Source: Lysobacteraceae bacterium
Lineage (GTDB): Bacteria; Pseudomonadota; Gammaproteobacteria; Xanthomonadales; Xanthomonadaceae
Direction of reading: 5' to 3'
Length of the DNA stretch: 8,886 nucleotides
Assembly: GCA_027483745.1 (NCBI GenBank)
Contig: JAIXTZ010000317.1
Span: 1 to 8,886 of the forward strand
Part shown: positions 1-6,634 of the stretch, piece after piece
Layout of the letters: the number at the start of each line of letters is the position of its first letter
Position numbering within the stretch: the stretch's first letter is position 1
Notes under the pieces: generated by a model
Database searches by the model: none
Told to the model about the DNA's origin: nothing
The model's input: the letters and a program-made list of their open reading frames with translations, nothing else
Program-made: the position numbers and the translations under genes

Positions 1-3000
1 CGCGCGCTGTGGAAGGCCGAAGGCCTCGACTTCGCCACGCTGGGCCCGCTGGTGGGCGAGCACGGCTCGGACTCGCAGAGCCTCGACGACATGCTCGAGG
101 TGATGCTGGCCGGCGGCTTTGACGCGCTGGCCGCGCTGCGCATCCTGATCCCGCCGGCGGCGCACACGCTCTCCACGCTCGACCCCGACCTCGCCGCCTT
201 CTACGAGTACTACGCGCTGCACACCGAACCGTGGGACGGCCCGGCCGCCGTCTCGTTCAACGACGGGCGCTACGCCGGCTGCCTGCTCGACCGCAACGGC
301 CTGCGCCCGGCGCGCTGGGCGCGCACCGACGACGCGCTGGTGATCGCGTCCGAAGCCGGCGCCTTCCGCATCGCCGAGGACCAGATCATCGCCAAGGGCC
401 GCCTGGGGCCGGGCGAGATGATCGCCGTGGAACTCGAATCGGGCCGCGTGCTCGACAGCGGCGCCATCGATCGCATCAACGCCGGACGCCACCCGTTCAA
501 GCGCTGGCTCAAGGACGGCGTCAGCTACCTCGTCTCCGACCTGATCGACCCGGCACTCGCCGCCGAGCCCTTCGACGACCTCGTGCTGGCGCGCTTCCAG
601 CGCCGCTTCGGCCTCACGCGCGAAGAGCGCGACGGCATCTTGAAGGTGCTGGCCGAGACCGAAGGCGAGGCCGTGGGCTCGATGGGCGACGACACGCCGC
701 TGCCGGCGATGTCGCAGCGCCTGCGCTCGCTCTACGACAGCTTCCGCCAGGCCTTCGCGCAGGTGACCAACCCGCCGATCGACCCGCTGCGCGAAACGGT
801 GGTGATGTCGCTGGTCACCCAGATCGGCGCGGAGAAGAACGTGTTCGAGGCCAAGCCCGAACACGCGCGGCAGGTGCAGCTGAATTCGCCGCTGCTGAGC
901 CAGCGCAAGCTCCGCGAGCTGCTGGCCCTGCCCGACTACGCCGAGAAGCACGCGCTGCTGCACCTGTACTGCCGCGAGGGCGAGGGCATGGAGGCGGCGA
1001 TCCGCCGCGTGCGCGACGAAGCCATCACGGCTGTCCAGAACGGCGCGGTGGTGCTGCTGCTCTCCGACCGCTACCCGCCGGACGGTGCGCGCGCCATCCA
1101 CGCCCTGCTCGCCACCGGCGCGGTGCACCACGGCCTTGTCGATGCCGGCCTGCGCTGCGCCTGCAACCTGATCATCGAGACCGGCACGGTGCGCGACGCG
1201 CACCACGTGGCCTGCCTCGTTGGCGTGGGCGCGACCTTCGTCTATCCCTACCTCGCCTACCAGACCCTGCACGCGATGCAGCGCCACGGCCAGCTCACCC
1301 TGCCAGGCGATGCGAAGGAACCGGGCCGTCGTTTCCGCCGCGGCGTGAAGAAGGGCCTGTTGAAGATCCTGTCGAAGATGGGTGTGAGCTGCCTGTCGAG
1401 CTACCGCGGCGCCCGCCTGTTCGAGATCGTGGGCTTGGCACCCGAGGTGGTCGCGCTGTGCTTCCCGGGCACGCCGAGCCGCATCGGTGGCGCCGGCTTC
1501 GCCGAACTCGACGCCGATGCCGGGGAATTCGCCGAGCTGGCCGCGGACGACGCCGCGCCGCTGGAGATCGGCGGCCTGATGCAGTACCGGCCCGGTGGCG
1601 AGTACCACATGGCCAACCCGGACGTGGTCATCGCCCTGCAGCGCGCGGTGATGAGCGAAGCGCCCGAGGACTGGGACGCCTTCCGCCGCGCCGTGGACGA
1701 TCGTCCGCCCTCGGCCCTGCGCGACCTGTTCGCCCTGAAGCCCCTCGGCCCGGCCGTGCCGCTCGATGAGGTCGAGCCGGCGAGCGCGATCCTCTCGCGC
1801 TTCGATTCGGCGGGCATGAGCCTCGGCGCCCTGTCGCCCGAGGCGCACGAGGCCTTGGCCACGGCGATGAACCGCCTCGGCTGCCGAAGCAATTCCGGCG
1901 AAGGCGGCGAGGACGCCGCGCGCTACGGCACCGAACGCCGCAGCAAGATCAAGCAGGTGGCATCTGGCCGCTTCGGCGTCACGCCGCACTACCTCGTCAA
2001 TGCCGAAGTGCTGCAAATCAAAGTGGCCCAAGGCGCCAAGCCCGGTGAAGGCGGCCAGCTGCCCGGCCACAAGGTCGACGCGCTGATCGCGCGGCTGCGC
2101 CATGCCAAGCCCGGCATCGGCCTGATCTCGCCGCCGCCGCACCACGACATCTACTCGATCGAAGACCTCGCGCAGCTGATCTACGACCTCAAGCAGATCA
2201 ACCCCGAGGCGCTGATCTCGGTCAAGCTGGTCGCGCACGCGGGCGTCGGCACGATCGCGGCCGGCGTCGCGAAGGCGCAGGCGGACTTCATCACCATTTC
2301 CGGGCATGACGGCGGCACCGGCGCCAGCCCGATCAGCTCGATCCGCTACGCCGGCTCGCCCTGGGAGCTGGGCCTCGCGGAAGCGCAGGAGACCCTGCGC
2401 CGCAACGGCCTGCGCGAACGCGTTCGCCTTCAGACCGACGGCGGCCTGAAGACCGGCCTCGACGTCATCAAGGCCACGCTGATGGGCGCCGACAGCTTCG
2501 GCTTCGGCACCGTTCCGATGATGGCGCTGGGCTGCAAGTACCTGCGCATCTGCCACCTGAACACCTGCGCCACCGGCGTCGCCACGCAGGAGCCGCGGCT
2601 ACGCGCGCAGCACTTCAAGGGCCTGCCCGAGCGCGTCATCGCCTACTTCACGTATCTCGTCGAGGACGTGCGCCGGCACATGGCCGCCCTCGGGGCGCGC
2701 TCGCTGGAGGAATTGATCGGCCGCGCCGACCTGCTGGTCGAGCGCGAGGACGTGCCGCACCGCCAGCAGCTTCTCGACCTGTCGCGCCTGAAGGCGAGTG
2801 CATTGCTGCCGGGCCCGGCCTCGCACCGCGCCGCGCCGCCGATTGCCGCGCCGCCCAGCCCGCTCGCCCAGCAGCTGCTCGACGAAGCCTTCCCGGAACT
2901 GAAGGCCGGCCGCAGCGTTCGTCGCGAGGTGCGCATCGACACGCAGGACCGCAGCCTCGGCGCCGGCCTCGCCGGTGCGCTGGCGAAGACCTTCGGCGAC

Positions 3001-3666
3001 GCCGCGCCGCCCGGCACGCTGGAACTGCACTGCCACGGCAGCGCGGGCCAGAGCTTCGGCGCGTTCAATGCGAAGGGCGTGCACTTGCACCTGCATGGCG
3101 AAGCCAATGATGGCGTCGGCAAGGGCATGGCCGGCGGCCGCATCGTCATCGCGCCGCCCGCCGGTCACCGCTACACCGCGCAGCACGCGACCATTCTTGG
3201 GAACGCCGCGCTGTATGGCGCGACCGGCGGCGAGCTTTACGCCGTGGGCCGCGGCGGCGAGCGTTTCGGCGTGCGCAACTCCGGCGCCACCACGGTGATC
3301 GAAGGCATCGGCGACCACGGCTGCGAGTACATGACCGGCGGCCAGGTGCTCGTGCTCGGCCGCACCGGCCTGAACTTCGGCGCTGGCATGACCGGCGGAT
3401 TCGCCTACGTGCTCGACATCGACCGCGGTTTCGTCGACCGCTACAACCACGAGCTCGTGGACATCCATCGCCTCGAAGCCGAATCGATGGAGAACCACCT
3501 GCAGCACCTGCGGAACCTGCTGCGCACCCACGCGCAGCTGGCCGGCAGCGCGCAGGCGCGCGAGTTGCTGGAGGATTTCCGCGAGGTGATCGGCAAGTTC
3601 TGGCTGGTGAAGCCGAAGGCCGCGAGCCTCGATTCGCTGGTCGCCGCATTGAAGAGGGCCGCCTGA
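1..3666 (+). CDS. gltB: Glutamate synthase (NADPH) large subunit, 5'-truncated by the window edge
   Basis: This is the alpha subunit of NADPH-dependent glutamate synthase. It frees ammonia from glutamine and channels it to 2-oxoglutarate, giving glutamate in the cytoplasm with GltD as electron donor. The frame is open from base 1, so the true start lies upstream; the GTG at 52 is an internal valine. 1221 codons are present against roughly 1,500 in family members, so about a fifth is missing, including the catalytic N-terminal cysteine. Numbering from base 1: the end of the class II glutamine amidotransferase domain (LDRNGLRPARW, about residues 95-105); a central domain; the FMN-binding synthase domain (MSLGALSPEAH near 606, SNSGEGGED, GEGGQLPGHK, ISGHDGGTGASP); the 3Fe-4S ligands Cys845, Cys851 and Cys856 in C-x5-C-x4-C spacing; and a C-terminal GXGXG beta-helix from about 1013. 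All expected motifs in the visible part are intact. Its stop overlaps the gltD start by one base, indicating one operon. Confidence 0.98.
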   Translation, partial: RALWKAEGLDFATLGPLVGEHGSDSQSLDDMLEVMLAGGFDALAALRILIPPAAHTLSTLDPDLAAFYEYYALHTEPWDGPAAVSFNDGRYAGCLLDRNGLRPARWARTDDALVIASEAGAFRIAEDQIIAKGRLGPGEMIAVELESGRVLDSGAIDRINAGRHPFKRWLKDGVSYLVSDLIDPALAAEPFDDLVLARFQRRFGLTREERDGILKVLAETEGEAVGSMGDDTPLPAMSQRLRSLYDSFRQAFAQVTNPPIDPLRETVVMSLVTQIGAEKNVFEAKPEHARQVQLNSPLLSQRKLRELLALPDYAEKHALLHLYCREGEGMEAAIRRVRDEAITAVQNGAVVLLLSDRYPPDGARAIHALLATGAVHHGLVDAGLRCACNLIIETGTVRDAHHVACLVGVGATFVYPYLAYQTLHAMQRHGQLTLPGDAKEPGRRFRRGVKKGLLKILSKMGVSCLSSYRGARLFEIVGLAPEVVALCFPGTPSRIGGAGFAELDADAGEFAELAADDAAPLEIGGLMQYRPGGEYHMANPDVVIALQRAVMSEAPEDWDAFRRAVDDRPPSALRDLFALKPLGPAVPLDEVEPASAILSRFDSAGMSLGALSPEAHEALATAMNRLGCRSNSGEGGEDAARYGTERRSKIKQVASGRFGVTPHYLVNAEVLQIKVAQGAKPGEGGQLPGHKVDALIARLRHAKPGIGLISPPPHHDIYSIEDLAQLIYDLKQINPEALISVKLVAHAGVGTIAAGVAKAQADFITISGHDGGTGASPISSIRYAGSPWELGLAEAQETLRRNGLRERVRLQTDGGLKTGLDVIKATLMGADSFGFGTVPMMALGCKYLRICHLNTCATGVATQEPRLRAQHFKGLPERVIAYFTYLVEDVRRHMAALGARSLEELIGRADLLVEREDVPHRQQLLDLSRLKASALLPGPASHRAAPPIAAPPSPLAQQLLDEAFPELKAGRSVRREVRIDTQDRSLGAGLAGALAKTFGDAAPPGTLELHCHGSAGQSFGAFNAKGVHLHLHGEANDGVGKGMAGGRIVIAPPAGHRYTAQHATILGNAALYGATGGELYAVGRGGERFGVRNSGATTVIEGIGDHGCEYMTGGQVLVLGRTGLNFGAGMTGGFAYVLDIDRGFVDRYNHELVDIHRLEAESMENHLQHLRNLLRTHAQLAGSAQARELLEDFREVIGKFWLVKPKAASLDSLVAALKRAA
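3653..3657 (+). promoter_or_regulatory. Ribosome binding site for gltD inside the gltB 3' end
   Basis: AGAGG, within the longer purine run GAAGAGGG, lies 8 bases before the gltD ATG and inside the last codons of gltB. With the TGATG stop-start overlap it supports the start at 3666 and suggests translational coupling of the two subunits. Confidence 0.6.
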
Positions 3667-5081
3667 TGCCACGCGCGCAATTCGACTTCCTCGACCTGCC
3701 CCGGCAGATGCCGAAGGAGCTGGCCGTCGCCACGCGGCTGGGCCTCGACGTCGAGATCTACGGCAAGTTCGAACCGGCGGAAGCCAAGGCCCAGGCCGGG
3801 CGCTGCCTCGACTGCGGCAACCCGTATTGCAGCAACGGCTGCCCGGTGGGCAACGCCATCCCGCAGTGGCTGGAACTGGTGCGGCAGGGCCGGCTGTTCG
3901 AAGCCGCCACGCTGGCGCACGAAACCAACCCGCTGCCAGAGATCTGCGGCCGCGTCTGCCCGCAGGACCGCCTGTGCGAGGGCGCCTGCACGCTGGAGAC
4001 CGGCTTCGACGCCGTGACCATCGGCAGCATCGAGAAGTACCTCGTCGACGAGGCCTTCAAGCAGGGCTGGCGCCCCGACCTCTCGCGGGTGAAACCGCGC
4101 AAGGAGCGCGTGGCCGTCGTCGGCGCCGGGCCGGCCGGCCTCGCTTGCGCCGACCGGCTGGTGCGCGCCGGCGTGGGCGTCACTGTCTACGACCGTCATG
4201 ACGAGATCGGCGGCCTGCTCACCTTCGGCATCCCGCCCTTCAAGCTCGAGAAGTCGGTGATCGCCACGCGCCGGCAGGTGCTCGAAGGCATGGGCGTGCG
4301 CTTCCAACTCGCCACCGACGTGGGCCGCGATATCGAGTTCGGCCGGCTCATGGCCGAGCACGACGCGGTGTTCGTCGGCACCGGGGCCACCACGCCCGTC
4401 GATGCCCGCCTGCCCGGGCAATCGCTGCCCGGCGTGCTGCCGGCCCTGCCCTTCCTGATCGCCAACGCGCGGCGCGTGCTCGGTCGCACGCTCGATGCCG
4501 ACGATGCCGCGATGCTGGACCTCAAGGGCAAGCGCGTGCGCGTGCTCGGTGGCGGCGACACGGCCATGGACTGCGTGCGCACCGCGCGTCGCCTCGGCGC
4601 GGCGGAGGTCAGCTGCGTCTACCGGCGCGACGCCGAATCGATGCCGGGCTCACGCCGCGAGGTGAAGAACGCCCGCGACGAGGGCGTCGAGTTCCTGTTC
4701 CATCGCGCGCCGCTGGCCATCGAAGGCGAAGGCCGCGTGCAGGCGCTGCGCGTGGCCCGCACGGAAGCCGCGGGCCGCGGGGCCTTCTCGATCGTCGAAG
4801 GCGAATCGGAGACGCTGGCCGCGGACGTCGTGATCCTCGCCTTCGGCTACCGCGCCAGCCCGCCGGCCTGGCTGGCCGAGCACGGCGTGCGCCTCGCCGA
4901 CAGCGGCCTGATCCTCAGCGGTGGCGCCTCGCCCTACCAGACCTCGATGCCGAAGCTCTGGGCCGGCGGCGACGCCCTGCGCGGCGCCGACCTCGTGGTG
5001 ACGGCGGTGCGCGACGGCCGCGACGCGGCCGCGGCGATGCTGCGGCAGTTCAAGGGCATCGCCATCCGCACGGCGGCCTGA
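3666..5081 (+). CDS. gltD: Glutamate synthase (NADPH) small subunit
   Basis: This is the beta subunit of glutamate synthase. It oxidises NADPH on FAD and passes electrons through Fe-S clusters to the FMN and 3Fe-4S cluster of GltB. At 471 residues it matches the usual size (about 470-480). An N-terminal ferredoxin-like domain carries two cysteine groups: Cys47, 50, 55, 59 (CLDCGNPYCSNGC) and Cys94, 98, 104, 108 (CGRVCPQDRLCEGAC), the expected ligands for two 4Fe-4S clusters. A dinucleotide-binding GAGPAG at 153-158 fits FAD, a second glycine motif GGGDTAMDC at 295-303 fits NADPH, and GGDALRGADLVVTAVRDG at 434-451 is the C-terminal FAD-contacting segment. The ATG overlaps the gltB TGA by one base, so expression should be coupled. 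Nothing is missing or unusual. The family includes related NAD(P)H-dependent reductases, but the gltB partner settles the identity. Confidence 0.98.
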   Translation: MPRAQFDFLDLPRQMPKELAVATRLGLDVEIYGKFEPAEAKAQAGRCLDCGNPYCSNGCPVGNAIPQWLELVRQGRLFEAATLAHETNPLPEICGRVCPQDRLCEGACTLETGFDAVTIGSIEKYLVDEAFKQGWRPDLSRVKPRKERVAVVGAGPAGLACADRLVRAGVGVTVYDRHDEIGGLLTFGIPPFKLEKSVIATRRQVLEGMGVRFQLATDVGRDIEFGRLMAEHDAVFVGTGATTPVDARLPGQSLPGVLPALPFLIANARRVLGRTLDADDAAMLDLKGKRVRVLGGGDTAMDCVRTARRLGAAEVSCVYRRDAESMPGSRREVKNARDEGVEFLFHRAPLAIEGEGRVQALRVARTEAAGRGAFSIVEGESETLAADVVILAFGYRASPPAWLAEHGVRLADSGLILSGGASPYQTSMPKLWAGGDALRGADLVVTAVRDGRDAAAAMLRQFKGIAIRTAA

Positions 5082-5095
5082 GGCCGCAGGCGCGT

Positions 5096-5113
5096 CCCCC
5101 GTTCACCCGGGGG
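5096..5113 (+). terminator. Weak hairpin after gltD, possible terminator
   Basis: CCCCCG (5096-5101) can pair with CGGGGG (5108-5113) across a six-base loop, 15 bases after the gltD stop. No T-run follows, so it lacks the standard intrinsic-terminator tail. It may slow polymerase or mark a 3' end that needs Rho; simple GC-rich chance is the alternative. Confidence 0.35.
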
Positions 5114-5121
5114 CGGCGGAG

Positions 5122-5142
5122 GGGCGGCGTACAATGCCGCCC
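5122..5142 (+). repeat. Perfect 7-bp inverted repeat framing the TACAAT box
   Basis: GGGCGGC at 5122-5128 is the exact reverse complement of GCCGCCC at 5136-5142. The seven-base spacer between them is GTACAAT, which contains the -10-like hexamer. As DNA it could be a repressor or activator site centred on the promoter. As RNA from gltBD read-through it would form a stable hairpin and act as a pause or terminator. Which of these applies, if any, cannot be told from sequence. Confidence 0.6.
5130..5135 (+). promoter_or_regulatory. Probable -10 box of the glutaredoxin-fusion gene
   Basis: TACAAT matches the sigma-70 -10 consensus at five of six positions and stands out in otherwise GC-rich DNA. 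It lies 32 bases before the ATG at 5168, so a transcript starting near 5142 would have a leader of about 26 bases. No good -35 is present at 16-18 bases: TTCACC at 5102-5107 is 22 bases upstream, which is too far. The promoter may be weak or need an activator. Confidence 0.5.
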
Positions 5143-5167
5143 TTCCCGTTTCGACTTCCCGCCCGCC

Positions 5168-6094
5168 ATGAGCCTCTCCGCCGACACCCGCGCCCGCATC
5201 GAATCGATCCTGTCCTCGCACGAGGTCGTGCTGTTCATGAAGGGCAGCCCGCAGCGTCCGCAGTGCGGCTTCTCGATGAAGGCCTCGGGCATCGTCTCCG
5301 GCATCGTCGCCGAGTACGCGCATGTGGACGTCCTGCAGGACCCGGAGATCCGCGAGGGCATCAAGGTGTTCGGCCAGTGGCCGACCATCCCGCAGCTCTA
5401 CGTGAAGGGTGAGCTGATCGGCGGCTCGGATATCATCGAGCAGATGATGAACTCCGGCGAGCTGCACGCCCTGCTCGGCGGCGCCGCGCCCGACCGCACG
5501 CCGCCGACGATCACGATCACCGACGAGGCCGCCGCGCAGATCCGCAAGGCCATGGCTGACCAGGGCGAAGGCCTCGCGCTGCACATGGCGGTGGACGCCA
5601 AGTTCAACAGCCGCTTCGAGCTGAAGCCAGCCACCGGGCAGGAAATCAGCGCCACGGCGAACGGCATCACGGTGCACTTCGACCTCGCCAGCGCGCCGCG
5701 CGCCAATGGCATCGCGATCGACTGGGTGGACAACGGCGTCCGCGGCGCCGGCCTGTCGATCACCAATCCGAATGCCCCGGCCACGGTCCGTCCGCTCTCG
5801 GTGAAGGACCTCGCGGCCCGTCTCGCCGAGTTCACCGTCATCGACGTGCGCCCGCCGCAGGCCCGCGCGCTGGCGACCTTTCCGCATTCGCACGCGGTGC
5901 TCGACGAGGACTCGCACGACGACCTCGCGGCGCTGCCGAAGGACACGAAGCTGGCCTTCCTCTGCCACCACGGCAACAGCAGCCGGCAGGCCGCCGAGCA
6001 TTTCCGCGGCCTTGGCTTCACGCAGGTCTACAACGTCGAGGGCGGCATCGACGCCTGGTCGACCGACGTCGACGGCTCGGTGCCGCGCTACTGA
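5168..6094 (+). CDS. grxD: Monothiol glutaredoxin fused to a degenerate A-type carrier domain and a rhodanese
   Basis: This 308-residue cytoplasmic protein has three domains. Residues 1-105 are a Grx4/GrxD-type monothiol glutaredoxin with active-site CGFS (Cys33), FMKGSP, WPTIPQLY (71-78) and GG (85-86); the family binds glutathione-ligated 2Fe-2S clusters and passes them on. Residues 113-203 follow the A-type carrier (IscA/HesB) pattern, from ITITDEAAAQI to SITNPNAP, but the three cluster cysteines are absent: KFNSRF stands where IscA has its first cysteine, and no C-G-C follows NPN. Residues 208-308 are a single rhodanese domain with the loop CHHGNSSR (Cys266), close to GlpE's CYHGNSSK, and the end motif VEGGIDAW. 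Classic GrxD is about 115 residues, so two thirds of this protein is extra. Cluster or persulfide handling is the likely role, by inference. The start at 5168 fits the Grx4 N-terminus; no clear ribosome binding site precedes it. I recall similar fusions in Xanthomonas relatives. Confidence 0.93.
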   Translation: MSLSADTRARIESILSSHEVVLFMKGSPQRPQCGFSMKASGIVSGIVAEYAHVDVLQDPEIREGIKVFGQWPTIPQLYVKGELIGGSDIIEQMMNSGELHALLGGAAPDRTPPTITITDEAAAQIRKAMADQGEGLALHMAVDAKFNSRFELKPATGQEISATANGITVHFDLASAPRANGIAIDWVDNGVRGAGLSITNPNAPATVRPLSVKDLAARLAEFTVIDVRPPQARALATFPHSHAVLDEDSHDDLAALPKDTKLAFLCHHGNSSRQAAEHFRGLGFTQVYNVEGGIDAWSTDVDGSVPRY

Positions 6095-6193
6095 GTGGCG
6101 GCTCCGCCCGATCCCGGGCCGGCCGGATCATCGTCAATCCACGTCAACGCCGACCCGCCGGCGCGTCGCGAGGTCGCCCATTCATGGCGCGTG

Positions 6194-6199
6194 TAGAGT
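6194..6199 (+). promoter_or_regulatory. Possible -10 box in the 6095-6271 gap
   Basis: TAGAGT matches four of six positions of the -10 consensus and lies 73 bases before the lipoprotein. No convincing -35 precedes it. The rest of this 177-base gap holds a small GGCG/CGCC hairpin just after the fusion stop (6097-6108), an imperfect GATCC/GGATC inverted repeat (6110-6129) and a relatively A-rich stretch near 6207-6216. Read-through from the upstream gene is an alternative source of lipoprotein mRNA. Confidence 0.22.
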
Positions 6200-6261
6200 C
6201 TTTGCGCTAAACAGAAGGGTGACGCCCCGAACAGTCGGTAAAAGACCCGACGCGGCGGCAT

Positions 6262-6265
6262 GGAG
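6262..6265 (+). promoter_or_regulatory. Ribosome binding site fixing the lipoprotein start
   Basis: GGAG sits six bases before the ATG at 6272. It overlaps the other in-frame ATG at 6260, which itself has no purine-rich sequence at the right distance, so the downstream start is preferred. Confidence 0.6.
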
Positions 6266-6271
6266 ACGGCG

Positions 6272-6598
6272 ATGAAGCGTGGAACGTGGTGGATGATCCC
6301 GACCCTGGCCCTCGGGCTGCTGGCAGGCTGCGGTGGCACGGCCACCCCGGCGGATGTCGCGTCGCAGGCTTGCGACGCGCAGGTGCGCGTGCAGCTGGCC
6401 GGAAAGCCCTTCACGATGGACCTCGAGGCCCTCGCCGCCTCGATGAAGGACGACGGCCGCGGCAGCCAGCTCCTGACAGCAAAAATCACCGTCGATGCCG
6501 GCCTCGCCAGCCAGACGGTGCAGGACCTTGAGTGCACGGTGCGCATGGGCGCCGACAACGCCAGCGCCGAAGTCCTCAACGTCCGCTTCATCTGGTGA
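6272..6598 (+). CDS. Small predicted lipoprotein of unknown function
   Basis: I do not recognise the family. The 108-residue product starts with a basic MKR, a hydrophobic stretch (WWMIPTLALGLL) and a lipobox LAGC (17-20), so signal peptidase II should cut before Cys20 and the cysteine should be lipidated. Gly follows at +2, not Asp, which favours the outer membrane. The mature part of 89 residues has two further cysteines, Cys34 and Cys88, well placed for a periplasmic disulfide. An alternating polar/hydrophobic pattern from about 67 to 108 (LLTAKITVDAG, LECTVRM, AEVLNVRFIW) suggests a small beta-rich domain, and the chain ends on the aromatic FIW. A start at 6260 would add META, but the ribosome binding site supports 6272 and gives a cleaner signal peptide. 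Neighbours give no functional clue: it faces the amn gene convergently and seems a unit of its own. Confidence 0.85.
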   Translation: MKRGTWWMIPTLALGLLAGCGGTATPADVASQACDAQVRVQLAGKPFTMDLEALAASMKDDGRGSQLLTAKITVDAGLASQTVQDLECTVRMGADNASAEVLNVRFIW

Positions 6599-6602
6599 AC
6601 GA

Positions 6603-6623
6603 CGGGGCGGCTTGGCCGCCCCG
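6603..6623. terminator. GC-rich hairpin between convergent lipoprotein and amn genes
   Basis: A nine-base arm CGGGGCGGC (6603-6611) pairs perfectly with GCCGCCCCG (6615-6623) across a three-base loop. It starts five bases after the lipoprotein stop and ends 11 bases beyond the amn stop on the other strand, exactly where a shared two-way terminator is expected. Neither side has a T-run, so release may depend on the stem strength or on Rho. Confidence 0.65.
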
Positions 6624-6634
6624 CCCGCCGCGCT

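Noticed and set aside
52..54. GTG at 52 as the gltB start codon
   Set aside because: The frame is open and GltB-like before it, and the glutamine amidotransferase domain would be cut; the gene plainly begins outside the window.
231..1769. 512-codon second plus-strand frame inside gltB
   Set aside because: Almost entirely Arg, Ala, Pro and Gly, as expected of a shifted high-GC frame; it overlaps intact gltB motifs.
2599..3672. 357-codon minus-strand frame opposite the gltB C-terminal region
   Set aside because: Antisense shadow of the conserved GXGXG domain; no motifs of its own.
3441..4421. 326-codon minus-strand frame spanning the gltB/gltD junction
   Set aside because: Antisense to two conserved proteins, with composition typical of a mirrored high-GC frame.
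4934..6001. 355-codon open frame on the minus strand across the gltD end and the glutaredoxin fusion
   Set aside because: Low-complexity composition and no domain; it crosses two real genes and a promoter gap, so it is a shadow frame.
6097..6129. Small hairpin and GATCC/GGATC inverted repeat after the glutaredoxin fusion as a terminator
   Set aside because: Stems are only four to five pairs with mismatched interiors and no T-run; not enough to call.
6260..6274. Upstream ATG at 6260 as the lipoprotein start
   Set aside because: It would use up the GGAG that is well spaced for the ATG at 6272, and it puts an acidic residue before the basic signal-peptide start.
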